Of a stretch of DNA of 64,000 bases, positions 36,147 through 45,440 are shown one piece after another. Position 1 is the first letter of the stretch, and each line of letters begins with the position of its first letter. The DNA is from Muribaculaceae bacterium (GTDB lineage Bacteria > Bacteroidota > Bacteroidia > Bacteroidales > Muribaculaceae): positions 124,001 to 188,000 of the forward strand of contig JAFLTT010000001.1 of the NCBI GenBank assembly GCA_022509165.1, read 5' to 3'. The notes beneath the pieces are model-generated. The model was not told where the DNA came from and made no database searches. It saw only the letters and a program-made list of their open reading frames with translations. Both the position numbers and the translations under genes were made by a program.

Positions 36147-38183
36147 CTATTTAAGGAGAGAAATTGATCGTTTTATAAATTCATTCAGATATTCACCAGA
36201 TAGGAGATGAGATTGCAGAAGAGCCAAATCAATTATCTGGCGAATTTCCGGAAGTGTCTTGGCATAATTACTTATAACCGAAGTTTCTTTGTCTCTAAGT
36301 TCACTCACCTTTTTCTCCTTCTCTGAAAAATCAGGTGTGGCTTCTTTCTTTTCTGTGGCTTCCTTACGTGCCTCCGATATTTCATTGTTAAGGGAATCAA
36401 TCTCAGTTCGAATAGGATTCACTTCATTTTCCAATGATTTAGTGGCCTCCTCAATGATTTTCTTTACTGATGCCTGTTGAGTATTGACAATTATTTCGTA
36501 ACTATCAGGCAATTCTCCGTAAAATCCTGCTCCGGGTTGCATAGCAGCCATCTCTTTCATGCGCCGCATGAATTCATTCTGAGTTACAGTAGCCGGTGCA
36601 TCATTCTCTCCAAGAGAAGCAAAAGTTACAATGAAATTTGTTTTCTCTATTGCAGGAATCTGACTCTTGAACAAAGTACTCATGATATCTGTCTGCAAAG
36701 GTGAAAGTCCGGCCTCTTTGGCATCATTCTTAACAATCAATCTTTCAGGAATATCTGAGTCAACACGAACGAAACGGATCTTATCAAGTTTTTGTTCCAG
36801 CATCCCTACAATATGGTTATCGAGCTGGCCATCCATTACCAGTACATTATAACCCTTTTCTTCAGCAGCCTTTACATAAGTAAACTGAGCAGTCGGATCA
36901 GTAGTGTAAAGATAGATTATGGTATTATCCTTATCTGTTTGATTAGATTCTACTAAAGTCTTGTATTCATCGAGAGTGAAGTATTTTCCTTCCACATCTT
37001 TAAGAAGGAAGAATTTTTTAGCCTGCTCATAGAATTTTTCATCTGTGAGCATACCATATTCAATAAAGACTTTAATATCGTCCCATTTTTCTTCAAAGCT
37101 CTTCCTGTCGTCTTTGAACATCTTTTCAAGCCTTTCTCCTAATTTCTTAGTGATATAAGAAGAGATTTTTTTAACCTGGGAATCAGCCTGTAGGTAAGAA
37201 CGGCTCACATTAAGTGGAATATCCGGAGAATCAATTACACCCTGCATCAGTGTCATGAACTCCGGCACAACGCCTTCTACCTGATCGGTGACGAATACCT
37301 GATTACAATATAATTGTATTCTATTTTTCTGAATGTCGAAATTGGTTTTGATTTTCGGGAAATACAGTATTCCGGTAAGAGTGAAAGGATAGTCTACATT
37401 CAAGTGAATCCAGAACATCGGATCCTCACTTCCCGGCATTAGTTCATGATAAAAAGTGAGATAATCTGCATCTGTCAGCTCTGCTGGTTTTTTTGTCCAC
37501 AGAGGTTCAGTTGCATTGACAATTTTGTCTTTATCAGTATCAACATATTTACCATCTTTCCATTCTTGTTCTTTGCCTGAAATTACAGGAACCGGAAGGA
37601 ATCGGCAATATTTCTTCAATAAAGTGTCTATTCTTATCTGATCAAGAAACTCTTTGTCATCATCATCTATATAAAGGATCACATCTGTTCCGCGATCTTT
37701 TTTATCGGTTTCTTCCATGGTGTATTCCGGACTTCCATCGCAAGTCCATTTTACAGCCTTGGCACCCTCTTTATATGAAAGAGATCTGATTTCAACTTTT
37801 TTTGAAACCATGAAAGCAGAATAGAAACCGAGTCCGAAATGACCTATTATTGAGTTGGCAGTATCTTTATATTTAGCCAGGAACTCTTCTGCACCGGAAA
37901 AAGCAATCTGATTGATATATTTATCGATGTCTTCAGCGTCCATGCCGATGCCATGGTCTGAAACAGTCAAAGTGCCTGCTTCTTTGTCAATAGTGACTTT
38001 AACATTCATTTCGCCGAGTTCTCCTTTATAATCTCCGAATGAATATAAAGTCCTTAGTTTCTGTGTTGCGTCCACAGCATTTGCAACCAATTCTCTGAGA
38101 AAAATTTCATGGTCGCTATAAAGAAATTTCTTGATAACCGGGAAAATGTTTTCGGTAGTTACCCCTATTTTACCTGTTGCCAT
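36147..38183 (-). CDS. htpG: Chaperone protein HtpG (Hsp90)
   Basis: The 678-residue ATP-dependent chaperone has the GHKL ATPase motifs near the N-terminus: ELVANAVDA, DHGIGMD and GHFGLGFYSAFMV. The middle-domain segment with NVSRSYLQ is present, followed by a C-terminal dimerisation domain. About residues 595-640 form a charged helical segment (EISEARKEATEKKEATPDF), longer than in E. coli. It is a single gene with a TATTTTTG box at 38225-38232 and a terminator after it. Confidence 0.97.
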   Translation of the reverse strand: MATGKIGVTTENIFPVIKKFLYSDHEIFLRELVANAVDATQKLRTLYSFGDYKGELGEMNVKVTIDKEAGTLTVSDHGIGMDAEDIDKYINQIAFSGAEEFLAKYKDTANSIIGHFGLGFYSAFMVSKKVEIRSLSYKEGAKAVKWTCDGSPEYTMEETDKKDRGTDVILYIDDDDKEFLDQIRIDTLLKKYCRFLPVPVISGKEQEWKDGKYVDTDKDKIVNATEPLWTKKPAELTDADYLTFYHELMPGSEDPMFWIHLNVDYPFTLTGILYFPKIKTNFDIQKNRIQLYCNQVFVTDQVEGVVPEFMTLMQGVIDSPDIPLNVSRSYLQADSQVKKISSYITKKLGERLEKMFKDDRKSFEEKWDDIKVFIEYGMLTDEKFYEQAKKFFLLKDVEGKYFTLDEYKTLVESNQTDKDNTIIYLYTTDPTAQFTYVKAAEEKGYNVLVMDGQLDNHIVGMLEQKLDKIRFVRVDSDIPERLIVKNDAKEAGLSPLQTDIMSTLFKSQIPAIEKTNFIVTFASLGENDAPATVTQNEFMRRMKEMAAMQPGAGFYGELPDSYEIIVNTQQASVKKIIEEATKSLENEVNPIRTEIDSLNNEISEARKEATEKKEATPDFSEKEKKVSELRDKETSVISNYAKTLPEIRQIIDLALLQSHLLSGEYLNEFIKRSISLLK

Positions 38184-38224
38184 ATTTTTAATAATTTTTT
38201 TAACAGTTTATACAAATAATGTAC

Positions 38225-38232
38225 CAAAAATA
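38225..38232 (-). promoter_or_regulatory. -7 box for htpG
   Basis: TATTTTTG on the minus strand fits TAnnTTTG; the predicted leader is about 35 nt. No heat-shock operator such as CIRCE is visible. Confidence 0.4.
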
Positions 38233-38269
38233 AAACAATAGGGGAGTTAAAGAGGTTCAGAAAAATCTC

Positions 38270-38308
38270 AGGGCTCGTTCCCCAACTTGTATTTAAAATT
38301 GTTGGAGA
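38270..38308. repeat. Dispersed intergenic palindrome, copy 2 (diverged)
   Basis: AGGGCTCGTTCCCCAA followed by TTTAAAATTG resembles the reverse orientation of the element at 51172-51217. It lies just after the end of the LolC/E-like gene and has weaker arms than the other copies. Confidence 0.4.
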
Positions 38309-38311
38309 TTG

Positions 38312-39556
38312 TTATTCTGTTGCCAGCATAGATTCAGCTGGAGAAATTTTCCCTACAAAACGAGAAGGAAGTACGAGTACAAGGTAGGTCACAAGAAGTA
38401 CCCCTGCATTTAAGGCTATAACTATCCATCCGGGAAGGTATACAGGAACAAAATCAATATAATAGGAATCAGCATCTAAATGTAAGATATGATAATTTTG
38501 TTGTATAAAAAGAAAGACGAGGATTATAAAATCTCCGATTGTAATTCCTATAAAAGCAATCCTTAATGACATGTAAATAAAAACATCTCTGATTTTATTT
38601 GTATTGGCCCCAAGAGCTCTCATCAAACCGATGAATTTTTTGCGTTCAAGGATTATTATCAACATACCGGATACCAAAGTGACGCAGCCTACCACCATCA
38701 TCAGAATTATTATCACCAATACATTGGTATCCAGGAGACTTAGCCAGCTAAAAAAACCACGGCCTTGATTAAGGACGTTGTCGGTACGATAAAAATTTGA
38801 TGACTCTCCATAGGCAGCAGCTTTTGAAAAGACTTCCTGTAACGTGAGATTATATTCCAGGATTTTATCAAAATCATCAGTATGCAAAACTATATATGTA
38901 CCGGTGTTTTCAGGCAAATTTCCTAATTGTGCCACAAGTGGCATTGCGCCAAATATAATTACATCGTCGTATTGATCGAAATGAGTGTTGTAAATTCCTG
39001 CTATTTCTAATTTCCTGGCACGAATTTCATCAGAAATAAAATAAGTATCGATTCGATCACCTACATTGAGTTTCAGTTGATTTGCTGCAATCCTGCTTAC
39101 AAGTATACGGTTTTTCTGCTCTGAATCCGAATAGTCCGGTATCTCGCCTTCTTCAAGATTGCTTAATAAATAACTTGCGGAATGTTCTCCCTGAAGTCCT
39201 CTGAGATAAACTCCTTTAAAATCTTCATTAGTCTTCAATATTGCCGGTATAGAGGCTGTGACTTCATATTCCGTAATAAACTTTAAATCTTTAAATGTTT
39301 TTTCAAGGAAGTCATCAATAGTGATTAGATTATCATCATCTTCAGAAAGGGGCGTTTTCATCACAGAGATGTGACCGTTGAATCCTACCACTTTATTTCT
39401 AATCTCATTTTTAAAACCTAACACTATTGCAATTGAAGCTATCATTATGGCCACAGAAATCGCTATGGCTACAATAGCCACTGTCACGGCCGGAGAGACG
39501 CGGTGGCCATTGCTCCCAAAAGAAAGTCTTCTCGCAATATAAAAGGGGTAATTCAC
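38312..39556 (-). CDS. LolC/E-like ABC transporter permease (FtsX family)
   Basis: The 414-residue membrane protein has four predicted transmembrane segments: one at about residues 25-47 and three in the C-terminal third. A large periplasmic domain lies between the first and second, as in the MacB/LolC/LolE family. It probably moves lipoproteins out of the inner membrane. No ATPase gene is adjacent. The start is a GTG at 39556; the product then begins NYPFYIARR, matching the family. A TAATTTTG box at 39562-39569 puts the transcription start very close to the GTG, so the mRNA may be leaderless. Confidence 0.88.
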   Translation of the reverse strand: MNYPFYIARRLSFGSNGHRVSPAVTVAIVAIAISVAIMIASIAIVLGFKNEIRNKVVGFNGHISVMKTPLSEDDDNLITIDDFLEKTFKDLKFITEYEVTASIPAILKTNEDFKGVYLRGLQGEHSASYLLSNLEEGEIPDYSDSEQKNRILVSRIAANQLKLNVGDRIDTYFISDEIRARKLEIAGIYNTHFDQYDDVIIFGAMPLVAQLGNLPENTGTYIVLHTDDFDKILEYNLTLQEVFSKAAAYGESSNFYRTDNVLNQGRGFFSWLSLLDTNVLVIIILMMVVGCVTLVSGMLIIILERKKFIGLMRALGANTNKIRDVFIYMSLRIAFIGITIGDFIILVFLFIQQNYHILHLDADSYYIDFVPVYLPGWIVIALNAGVLLVTYLVLVLPSRFVGKISPAESMLATE

Positions 39557-39561
39557 AAATG

Positions 39562-39569
39562 CAAAATTA
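39562..39569 (-). promoter_or_regulatory. -7 box for the LolC/E-like gene
   Basis: TAATTTTG on the minus strand lies only 5 bp upstream of the GTG start codon, which would make the mRNA leaderless or nearly so. Confidence 0.45.
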
Positions 39570-39581
39570 AAAAATAAGAGG

Positions 39582-39589
39582 TAAATTTG
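39582..39589 (+). promoter_or_regulatory. -7 box for glnS
   Basis: TAAATTTG fits TAnnTTTG; the predicted leader before the glnS ATG is about 15 nt. It is back to back with the LolC/E-like promoter. Confidence 0.5.
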
Positions 39590-39610
39590 CAGAAAATATA
39601 GAAAGTCAAG

Positions 39611-41317
39611 ATGGAAGAAAAAACTGTTAATGGAGAAAACGAGATAGTAGGAGGCTTAAATTTCGTAGAGCAAGAAATTGTAAAGGACCTTGCAGAGGGT
39701 AAAAATGGAGGGCGACTCAACACCCGTTTCCCGCCTGAACCCAATGGATACCTGCATATCGGTCATGCCAAGGCCATAATAATGGACTTTGGAAGCGCCG
39801 AGAAATTCGGGGGTACTTGCAATCTTCGTTTTGATGATACCAATCCTCAAAAAGAAGACACAGAATACGTGGAATCCATTATGAGAGATATCCATTGGTT
39901 GGGATATGATTGGGAAGACCGACTTTATTATGCCAGTGATTATTTTCCACAGTTATATGATTTTGCAATCAGGCTTATTAAAGAGGGGAAAGCCTATGTG
40001 GATGAGCAGACAAGCGAGCAAATAGCTGCACAAAAGGGTACTCCTACAGAACCGGGTACAAATTCTCCTTTCCGTGACCGTCCCATCGAAGAGAATCTTG
40101 ACTTATTCGAAAGAATGAATAAGGGAGAATTTGAAGAAGGCAGTATGGTGCTGAGAGCTAAAATAGACATGGCTAACAGCAATATGCATTTCCGTGACCC
40201 CATTATTTACAGAATCATTAAGACTCCGCATTGGAGAACCGGAGATCAGTGGAAAGTCTATCCGATGTATGATTTTGCACATGGTCAAAGTGACTTCTTT
40301 GAAGGTGTGACCCATTCTATATGTACCCTTGAATTCGTTCCTCACCGTCCTTTGTACGAATACTTCGTTAAAGAACTGGCTGATGAAAGTTATTGTCCCA
40401 GACAGATTGAGTTCAATCGTTTGAACCTCACCTACACAGTGATGAGTAAAAGGAAACTTTTGCAGCTGGTAAAGGAGGGACTCGTGTCAGGTTGGGACGA
40501 CCCGCGTATGCCCACTCTATGCGGTCTTAGAAGAAGAGGTTATACACCTGAATCGATAAAAGACTTTGTAAACAGGATCGGGTATACTAAATATGAAGCG
40601 CTTAATCATATAGAACTTCTGGAACATTCCGTAAGAGAAGATCTTAATAAGACTGCAACCCGTGTGAGTGCTGTTATTAATCCGGTGAAACTTATCATCA
40701 CTAATTATCCGGAAGATAAATCGGAAACCATAATGATGGATAATAATCCCGAGAAACCGGAAGATGGCAAGCATCCAATGCCTTTCACACGTGAATTGTG
40801 GATTGAAAGAGAAGATTTTATGGAAAATCCTCCTAAGAAATACTTCCGTCTTTCTCCGGATAAAGAAGTGAGACTTAAAGGTGCTTATATAATAAAATGC
40901 ACAGGTGTAAAGAAAAATTCTGAAGGTGATATTGAAGAAATCTATGCAGAATATGACCCGGAAACTAAAAGCGGCTTGCCGGGTAGTGACAGAAAGGTAA
41001 AGGGCACATTACATTGGGTTTCGGTACCAACAGCAGTAGACGTGGAAGTAAGAGATTACGACCGTTTATTCTCGGTAGAGAATCCTTCAGCCGAAGAAGG
41101 AGATTTCCGCGATCTTTTAAATCCGGATTCTCTTGTTGTAAGGGAAGGAGTGAAATTGGAACCTTGGGCAGCGCAACATGCTAAACCGGGCGACCACTTC
41201 CAGTTTACCAGACTCGGTTATTATACAGTAGATCCTGATTCTACAGAAAATCACTTGGTATTCAACAAGACTATAGGACTCAAAGATACATGGGCTAAAG
41301 AAATGAAAAAGTCATAA
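39611..41317 (+). CDS. glnS: Glutaminyl-tRNA synthetase
   Basis: The 568-residue class I synthetase charges tRNA-Gln. It has the HIGH motif at residues 49-52 after PPEPNGYL and the KMSKS-equivalent VMSKRKL. RFDDTNPQKE and the C-terminal anticodon-binding beta-barrels (PFTRELWIEREDF, LHWVSVPTAVD) distinguish it from GluRS. Its presence implies direct glutamine charging. The length is close to E. coli GlnRS (554). Confidence 0.97.
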   Translation: MEEKTVNGENEIVGGLNFVEQEIVKDLAEGKNGGRLNTRFPPEPNGYLHIGHAKAIIMDFGSAEKFGGTCNLRFDDTNPQKEDTEYVESIMRDIHWLGYDWEDRLYYASDYFPQLYDFAIRLIKEGKAYVDEQTSEQIAAQKGTPTEPGTNSPFRDRPIEENLDLFERMNKGEFEEGSMVLRAKIDMANSNMHFRDPIIYRIIKTPHWRTGDQWKVYPMYDFAHGQSDFFEGVTHSICTLEFVPHRPLYEYFVKELADESYCPRQIEFNRLNLTYTVMSKRKLLQLVKEGLVSGWDDPRMPTLCGLRRRGYTPESIKDFVNRIGYTKYEALNHIELLEHSVREDLNKTATRVSAVINPVKLIITNYPEDKSETIMMDNNPEKPEDGKHPMPFTRELWIEREDFMENPPKKYFRLSPDKEVRLKGAYIIKCTGVKKNSEGDIEEIYAEYDPETKSGLPGSDRKVKGTLHWVSVPTAVDVEVRDYDRLFSVENPSAEEGDFRDLLNPDSLVVREGVKLEPWAAQHAKPGDHFQFTRLGYYTVDPDSTENHLVFNKTIGLKDTWAKEMKKS

Positions 41318-41359
41318 GAACAAGAAATTTTTAACAATTTTAAATTCTTGTAAGATTTT

Positions 41360-41390
41360 TTTGGTTGTTAAGTATTTATATTTACATTTG
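41360..41390 (+). promoter_or_regulatory. Consensus promoter for tmRNA
   Basis: TTTG (41360-41363) is followed after exactly 19 bp by TACATTTG (41383-41390), the full Bacteroides promoter layout. Initiation near 41397 is about 22 nt before the mature tmRNA 5' end. Confidence 0.8.
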
Positions 41391-41418
41391 CACAATTAAT
41401 AAATAAGCAAGTATTACC

Positions 41419-41817
41419 GGGGGTGACTGGCTTTGACAGCACGTAGAAACGGTAAGTAAGCATGCAGAGCCTTGATGTGTAAGCTCTATAATACCGACAC
41501 ATCGACCTATAATTGGCGAAAATAACAGATACGCTCTCGCTGCCTAACCGAAGAATAGTAAGTTAGCTTTATCGGCTCCAAAGTGGAGCTGACGAGACAT
41601 CACTCCATTGCCCCGTTCCGAGACGTTTGGATAAAGTGGTGCTAAGAAAATCGGAAATAGGAGAAAGCTTTCCTCGAGCTTGATCTGAGATTTAGAGGAT
41701 AAGAGATTGATTGGTTGCCGCGAGCCTGTCAATCTTCGAAAACCAATTCGATGGCTAAGCATGTAGAAAGCTTATTGGGTCCGTGTTTGGACGAGGGTTC
41801 AAACCCCTCCACCTCCA
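41419..41817 (+). ncRNA. ssrA: Transfer-messenger RNA (tmRNA)
   Basis: The 399-nt RNA begins GGGGGTGACTGGCTTTGACA and ends with a tRNA-like T-arm (GGGTTCAAACCCC) and acceptor strand CACCTCC plus discriminator A. The acceptor pairs with GGGGGTG, with one G-T. CCA is not encoded. The mRNA-like part at 41515-41547 encodes the tag GENNRYALAA and a TAA stop. The hydrophobic ALAA end is the protease signal. It rescues stalled ribosomes together with SmpB, which is not in this window. Confidence 0.96.
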
Positions 41818-41839
41818 CTAAATTAAAAATGAAACTATT

Positions 41840-41867
41840 AACCGTCCAATACCACCAGGGCGGTTTT
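41840..41867 (+). terminator. Terminator after tmRNA
   Basis: Arms AACCGTCC (41840-41847) and GGGCGGTT (41858-41865) pair with one G-T, followed by TTTTG. Confidence 0.7.
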
Positions 41868-41901
41868 GTAATTTGAAAACAACAACAAAACTATATCAGT
41901 A

Positions 41902-43536
41902 ATGAAGAAAGCAATTAGTATTGGATTGTTACTCGGGACTCTTATAGTCGGCAATTCTTGCGTAGACGACAAATATGATCTCGATAACCTTGATGCGACT
42001 ACTGCAGTTAAGCTGGAGAACCTTACGGTGCCTGTGCGTCTGGAGACAATAACTCTGGATGATGTGCTTGATATTAGCGATGAAAGTATTATCAAGAAGA
42101 AGACTGGAAAGAATGGGATGTTTTATGCCATTGAAACCGGTGGTAGTTTTCAAGCACAACCAATAAATGTTAAGGAAGTAGAAGTGCTGGATTATGCTAC
42201 TATCAGTAATCTACCTCTGGTGGTAAACAACGGTGAAATCACTCCCGGAGAGGTGGAGTTCTCTTATCTTTTAGGTTCAGGGCAAGTGGACGATGCAATC
42301 ATAAGAGTTACTAAACTTTGGGTAAGTGATTCCAAACCTCTTGAACTGGGATTGACTATTTCTTCTCCAATGGGTACATCGATACCGCAAATTACAAATT
42401 TTGTAATATCTATCCCTGAAACTTTTGCGGCTACCTATAAAGGGCAGACTGTAATAAATGGAGAGGTCAATGTGGATATAGTTAACGGACGTATCGATTC
42501 TCCAATCATGATTCAAGTTCTTGATTTTGGTGACGGTGTGTACAGAGAAAACGGCAACCTCGACTTTACTGGAATGATCGGTGTGAAATCCGGAACAGTA
42601 GCTGCTCAGAATACAACTCTGGAAGCAACATTCACCATGAGTCCGTTTAACGCCAATAAGATTTCAGGAGAAATTGAATATGATGTTGAATCTCCCGATT
42701 TTTCACCGGTAGAACTCAACGATATCCCTGATTTCCTAATGGATGGAGACAGTAAACTTATAATCTCCAATCCACAAGTATATATTAATTTGGAAAATCC
42801 TGTTGATGCTCCTTTCACAGGAACATTAAAGATCCTTCCTTATGGAAATAATGGAGCAGATGTGATAATTCCACTCGATCCTTTTGTATTTAACACCGTG
42901 ATAGCTGCAGACATTGATAATCTATTCTTTACAATGCCTCAAGGTGCAACCATCCAACAGGCTACCGACTTGCAAAATGTGCTTTATGGGGAAGGAATAC
43001 CTCAGAGCCTTGATATTGATCTTGCAAATCCGGTTGTTAAGGGTGATATAAATGAAGTGGAACTTGGCTCCGACCTTATGGTGAGTGGCGATTATACATT
43101 CTTCGCTCCTTTGGCCTTTGAGAGTCAGTCTCAGATACTATATCAGAAAAAAGAAACAGACTTCTTTGATGGTGCCAATGATGTAAATATTACTAAGCTT
43201 GTGTTATCGGCATATCCTACTTCAAAAATACCATTTAATGTGAACCTCACAGTATATCCCTTAGACAAGGAAGGAAACAGAATAAAGGGTGCCAGAGGTA
43301 ATGAAATCAGCGCTTCCGGTATGGTTAAAGCCTATGCAAATGGCAGTGAGCAACTTGTGTTGTCGTTTGATCAACCTTTCACCGGTCTTGACGGAGTAGA
43401 GTATATAGTAACTGTTAACAACATGGACGGAACAGCACTTAGTCCGGACCAAACCCTCACACTGGATAAAATCCGTGCTACTATCACAGGTTCATATATC
43501 ATTGTAGATGATAAATACGAAGAAGACTATAAGTAA
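41902..43536 (+). CDS. Uncharacterised large lipoprotein
   Basis: I do not recognise a functional family. The 544-residue protein has a lipoprotein signal with the cysteine at residue 20 (VGNSC) followed by VDDKYDLD, acidic residues after the cysteine that in Bacteroidota often direct lipoproteins to the surface (inference). The rest is rich in alternating hydrophobic residues, asparagine and glycine, which suggests repeated beta-sandwich domains. It lies 14 bp upstream of a DUF5723 gene and the two should form one operon. Confidence 0.8.
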   Translation: MKKAISIGLLLGTLIVGNSCVDDKYDLDNLDATTAVKLENLTVPVRLETITLDDVLDISDESIIKKKTGKNGMFYAIETGGSFQAQPINVKEVEVLDYATISNLPLVVNNGEITPGEVEFSYLLGSGQVDDAIIRVTKLWVSDSKPLELGLTISSPMGTSIPQITNFVISIPETFAATYKGQTVINGEVNVDIVNGRIDSPIMIQVLDFGDGVYRENGNLDFTGMIGVKSGTVAAQNTTLEATFTMSPFNANKISGEIEYDVESPDFSPVELNDIPDFLMDGDSKLIISNPQVYINLENPVDAPFTGTLKILPYGNNGADVIIPLDPFVFNTVIAADIDNLFFTMPQGATIQQATDLQNVLYGEGIPQSLDIDLANPVVKGDINEVELGSDLMVSGDYTFFAPLAFESQSQILYQKKETDFFDGANDVNITKLVLSAYPTSKIPFNVNLTVYPLDKEGNRIKGARGNEISASGMVKAYANGSEQLVLSFDQPFTGLDGVEYIVTVNNMDGTALSPDQTLTLDKIRATITGSYIIVDDKYEEDYK

Positions 43537-43550
43537 AAAAGCACAGTATC

Positions 43551-44906
43551 ATGATAAAGAAATATATATACACAGCGATTTTAGTTTGTGGAGCAACTGC
43601 AGCCAGTGCCCAGATTAATACAGAATCGGGTTACTTCCTTGATAATTTCCTTTATCGCTATCAGATGAATCCGGCAATGGGTAATACAGAAAACTTTGTA
43701 GGTTTCCCAGGTCTTGGAAATACATCTTTTGGAACCCAAGGAACTTTACACATGTCGAAACTTATCTACCCGTTGAACGGAAAGACTGTGCTCTTCACAA
43801 ACCCTGACCTTCCCGACAATCAGGTGAAGAAATTCGGTAATTCCAATAAACTTGGAGCCAATCTCAGAGAAAATATCATTACTGTGGGATTCAAGGCTTT
43901 GGGAGGATATAACACAGTAAGCATTAGTGCTGTTGCAAATTCCCAGGTTGGAGCTCCAGGTTCTCTTTTCAATATGCTCAGAGATGGAGTAAAGAATGAT
44001 ACCTACGACATCCGGAATCTGATGGTTTATGCTAATTCTTACGCAGAAATAGCCCTTAACCATTCAAGAGATATTAAGCAAGTTCCCGGTCTTCGTGTGG
44101 GTGCTACATTCAAATTCCTTGTTGGTATGGCCAGTGCTTACGGTAAGTTCAAGAAGGCAGAAATGACTTTAGGACAAGATTCATGGGATATCGTCAGTGA
44201 AGGTGATATTTATCTATCAGGAAAAGGATTGGACTGGGAAACCGATTACAACGATGAAGCCCACAGACATTATGTATCAGGTATAAAATCTGATGGATTC
44301 AGTGTGCCCAATGGTTATGGCGCCGCTTTTGACCTTGGTGCAACTTATGACTGGAGAGATTTCAGATTTTCTCTTGCTATAATAGACCTTGGTGGTATCG
44401 CCTGGACTAAAACTAAAAAGGCATCCACAAATGGAGAACAGAACTTCCAGACAAGTGATTACATATTCGAAGTGAACGGCGACAATGATACATGGGATGA
44501 CATGAAGAACAAGATAAGCGCTTTGTATCAACTTCAGCCACAGGATGGAAACTTCAAACGTTCTACCATGCAGGGAACTACTATGAACATCGGTGTAGAA
44601 TATATCTTACCTTATTACAGAGCTCTCACTTTCGGTCTTTTAAACTCCACTCGTATGTGTGGGGGATATACCAGTACCGAATTCCGGCTTTCTGCTAACG
44701 TTCAACCGGTGAAATATGTATCTGCAAGTGCCAATCTTGTGATGGGTACTTATGGAGTAGGATTTGGCTGGCTTTTGAATGTAACAAGCGGTAAGGGATT
44801 CAACCTATTCCTTGGTATGGACAGAGTGCCGGGTAAACTTTCAAAACAGTATATTCCACTTAACTCCAATGTTAACGTGAACTTAGGTATCAACTTCCCA
44901 TTTTGA
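43551..44906 (+). CDS. DUF5723 family outer membrane beta-barrel-like protein
   Basis: The 451-residue protein has a signal peptide ending near ASAQ (residues 18-21). The mature part has many aromatic, alternating segments with glycine-rich turns and ends in NLGINFPF with a terminal phenylalanine, as outer membrane barrels do. It resembles the DUF5723 family of Bacteroidota, whose function is unknown. With the upstream lipoprotein it may form a surface complex. A strong terminator at 44986-45023 ends the unit. Confidence 0.8.
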   Translation: MIKKYIYTAILVCGATAASAQINTESGYFLDNFLYRYQMNPAMGNTENFVGFPGLGNTSFGTQGTLHMSKLIYPLNGKTVLFTNPDLPDNQVKKFGNSNKLGANLRENIITVGFKALGGYNTVSISAVANSQVGAPGSLFNMLRDGVKNDTYDIRNLMVYANSYAEIALNHSRDIKQVPGLRVGATFKFLVGMASAYGKFKKAEMTLGQDSWDIVSEGDIYLSGKGLDWETDYNDEAHRHYVSGIKSDGFSVPNGYGAAFDLGATYDWRDFRFSLAIIDLGGIAWTKTKKASTNGEQNFQTSDYIFEVNGDNDTWDDMKNKISALYQLQPQDGNFKRSTMQGTTMNIGVEYILPYYRALTFGLLNSTRMCGGYTSTEFRLSANVQPVKYVSASANLVMGTYGVGFGWLLNVTSGKGFNLFLGMDRVPGKLSKQYIPLNSNVNVNLGINFPF

Positions 44907-44985
44907 AAATAATCAAAGAAAAACCTATAGATCCTCTCTTTGCTTGATTTCTTGAGGATTTGATCGAGAGGGATCCCTAAAATAT

Positions 44986-45023
44986 CCGGAATGTGAAAAT
45001 TAAGATTCACATTCCGGTTTTTT
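44986..45023 (+). terminator. Terminator after the DUF5723 gene
   Basis: Perfect 12-bp arms CCGGAATGTGAA (44986-44997) and TTCACATTCCGG (45006-45017) are followed by TTTTTT. Confidence 0.92.
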
Positions 45024-45341
45024 ATGCTTAGAACTAATTACCTGTTATATCCTGTTCGGAGTAAACTTTTTCTTTCTTCATTAAACTAATTGCTATTAGA
45101 GAATGTTGAAATTATAAAGTCTGAAATATATTTTTACTATTTAGAAATTGAAAAATATAGAATTTATCTACAAACTGTAATTTCTGTTGTTAAACATTAT
45201 TAGTTATATTTTCAGTAATATAGTAATATTCTTCTAACAAATTGAAATTAATTACAAGTGAAATGGAAAGAATAGAAGTAAAATAATGCAGGAAATTGAA
45301 AAAAATGTTATGATAAAAATTCCCTGTAAATTGTTTTATGT

Positions 45342-45349
45342 ATATATTT
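45342..45349 (+). promoter_or_regulatory. Candidate urease operon promoter -7 box
   Basis: TATATTTG fits TAnnTTTG. Initiation near 45356 would give a leader of about 85 nt with a hairpin (TTCCATCA / TGATGGGAA, one bulge). No TTTG was found 19-21 bp upstream, so activation by a regulator is possible. Confidence 0.4.
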
Positions 45350-45440
45350 GTACAAATAATAGCAAATTTCCATCAGAGTTTGATGGGAATACTTGTTGGG
45401 TTTAAAGATAAATAGCAAAACCACATAAATATTTAAAATT

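Larger units (their letters stand above)
44907..45440. other. 534-bp intergenic region before the urease operon
   Basis: It holds the terminator of the DUF5723 unit, then about 400 bp of AT-rich DNA without a convincing gene, a candidate urease promoter at 45342-45349 and a small leader hairpin at 45367-45388. A 39-residue frame from 45285 crosses the promoter box and was not accepted. Confidence 0.55.

Noticed and set aside
45285-45404. A 39-residue frame before ureA as a possible leader peptide
   Set aside because: It contains the candidate urease promoter box and shows no leader-peptide codon bias.
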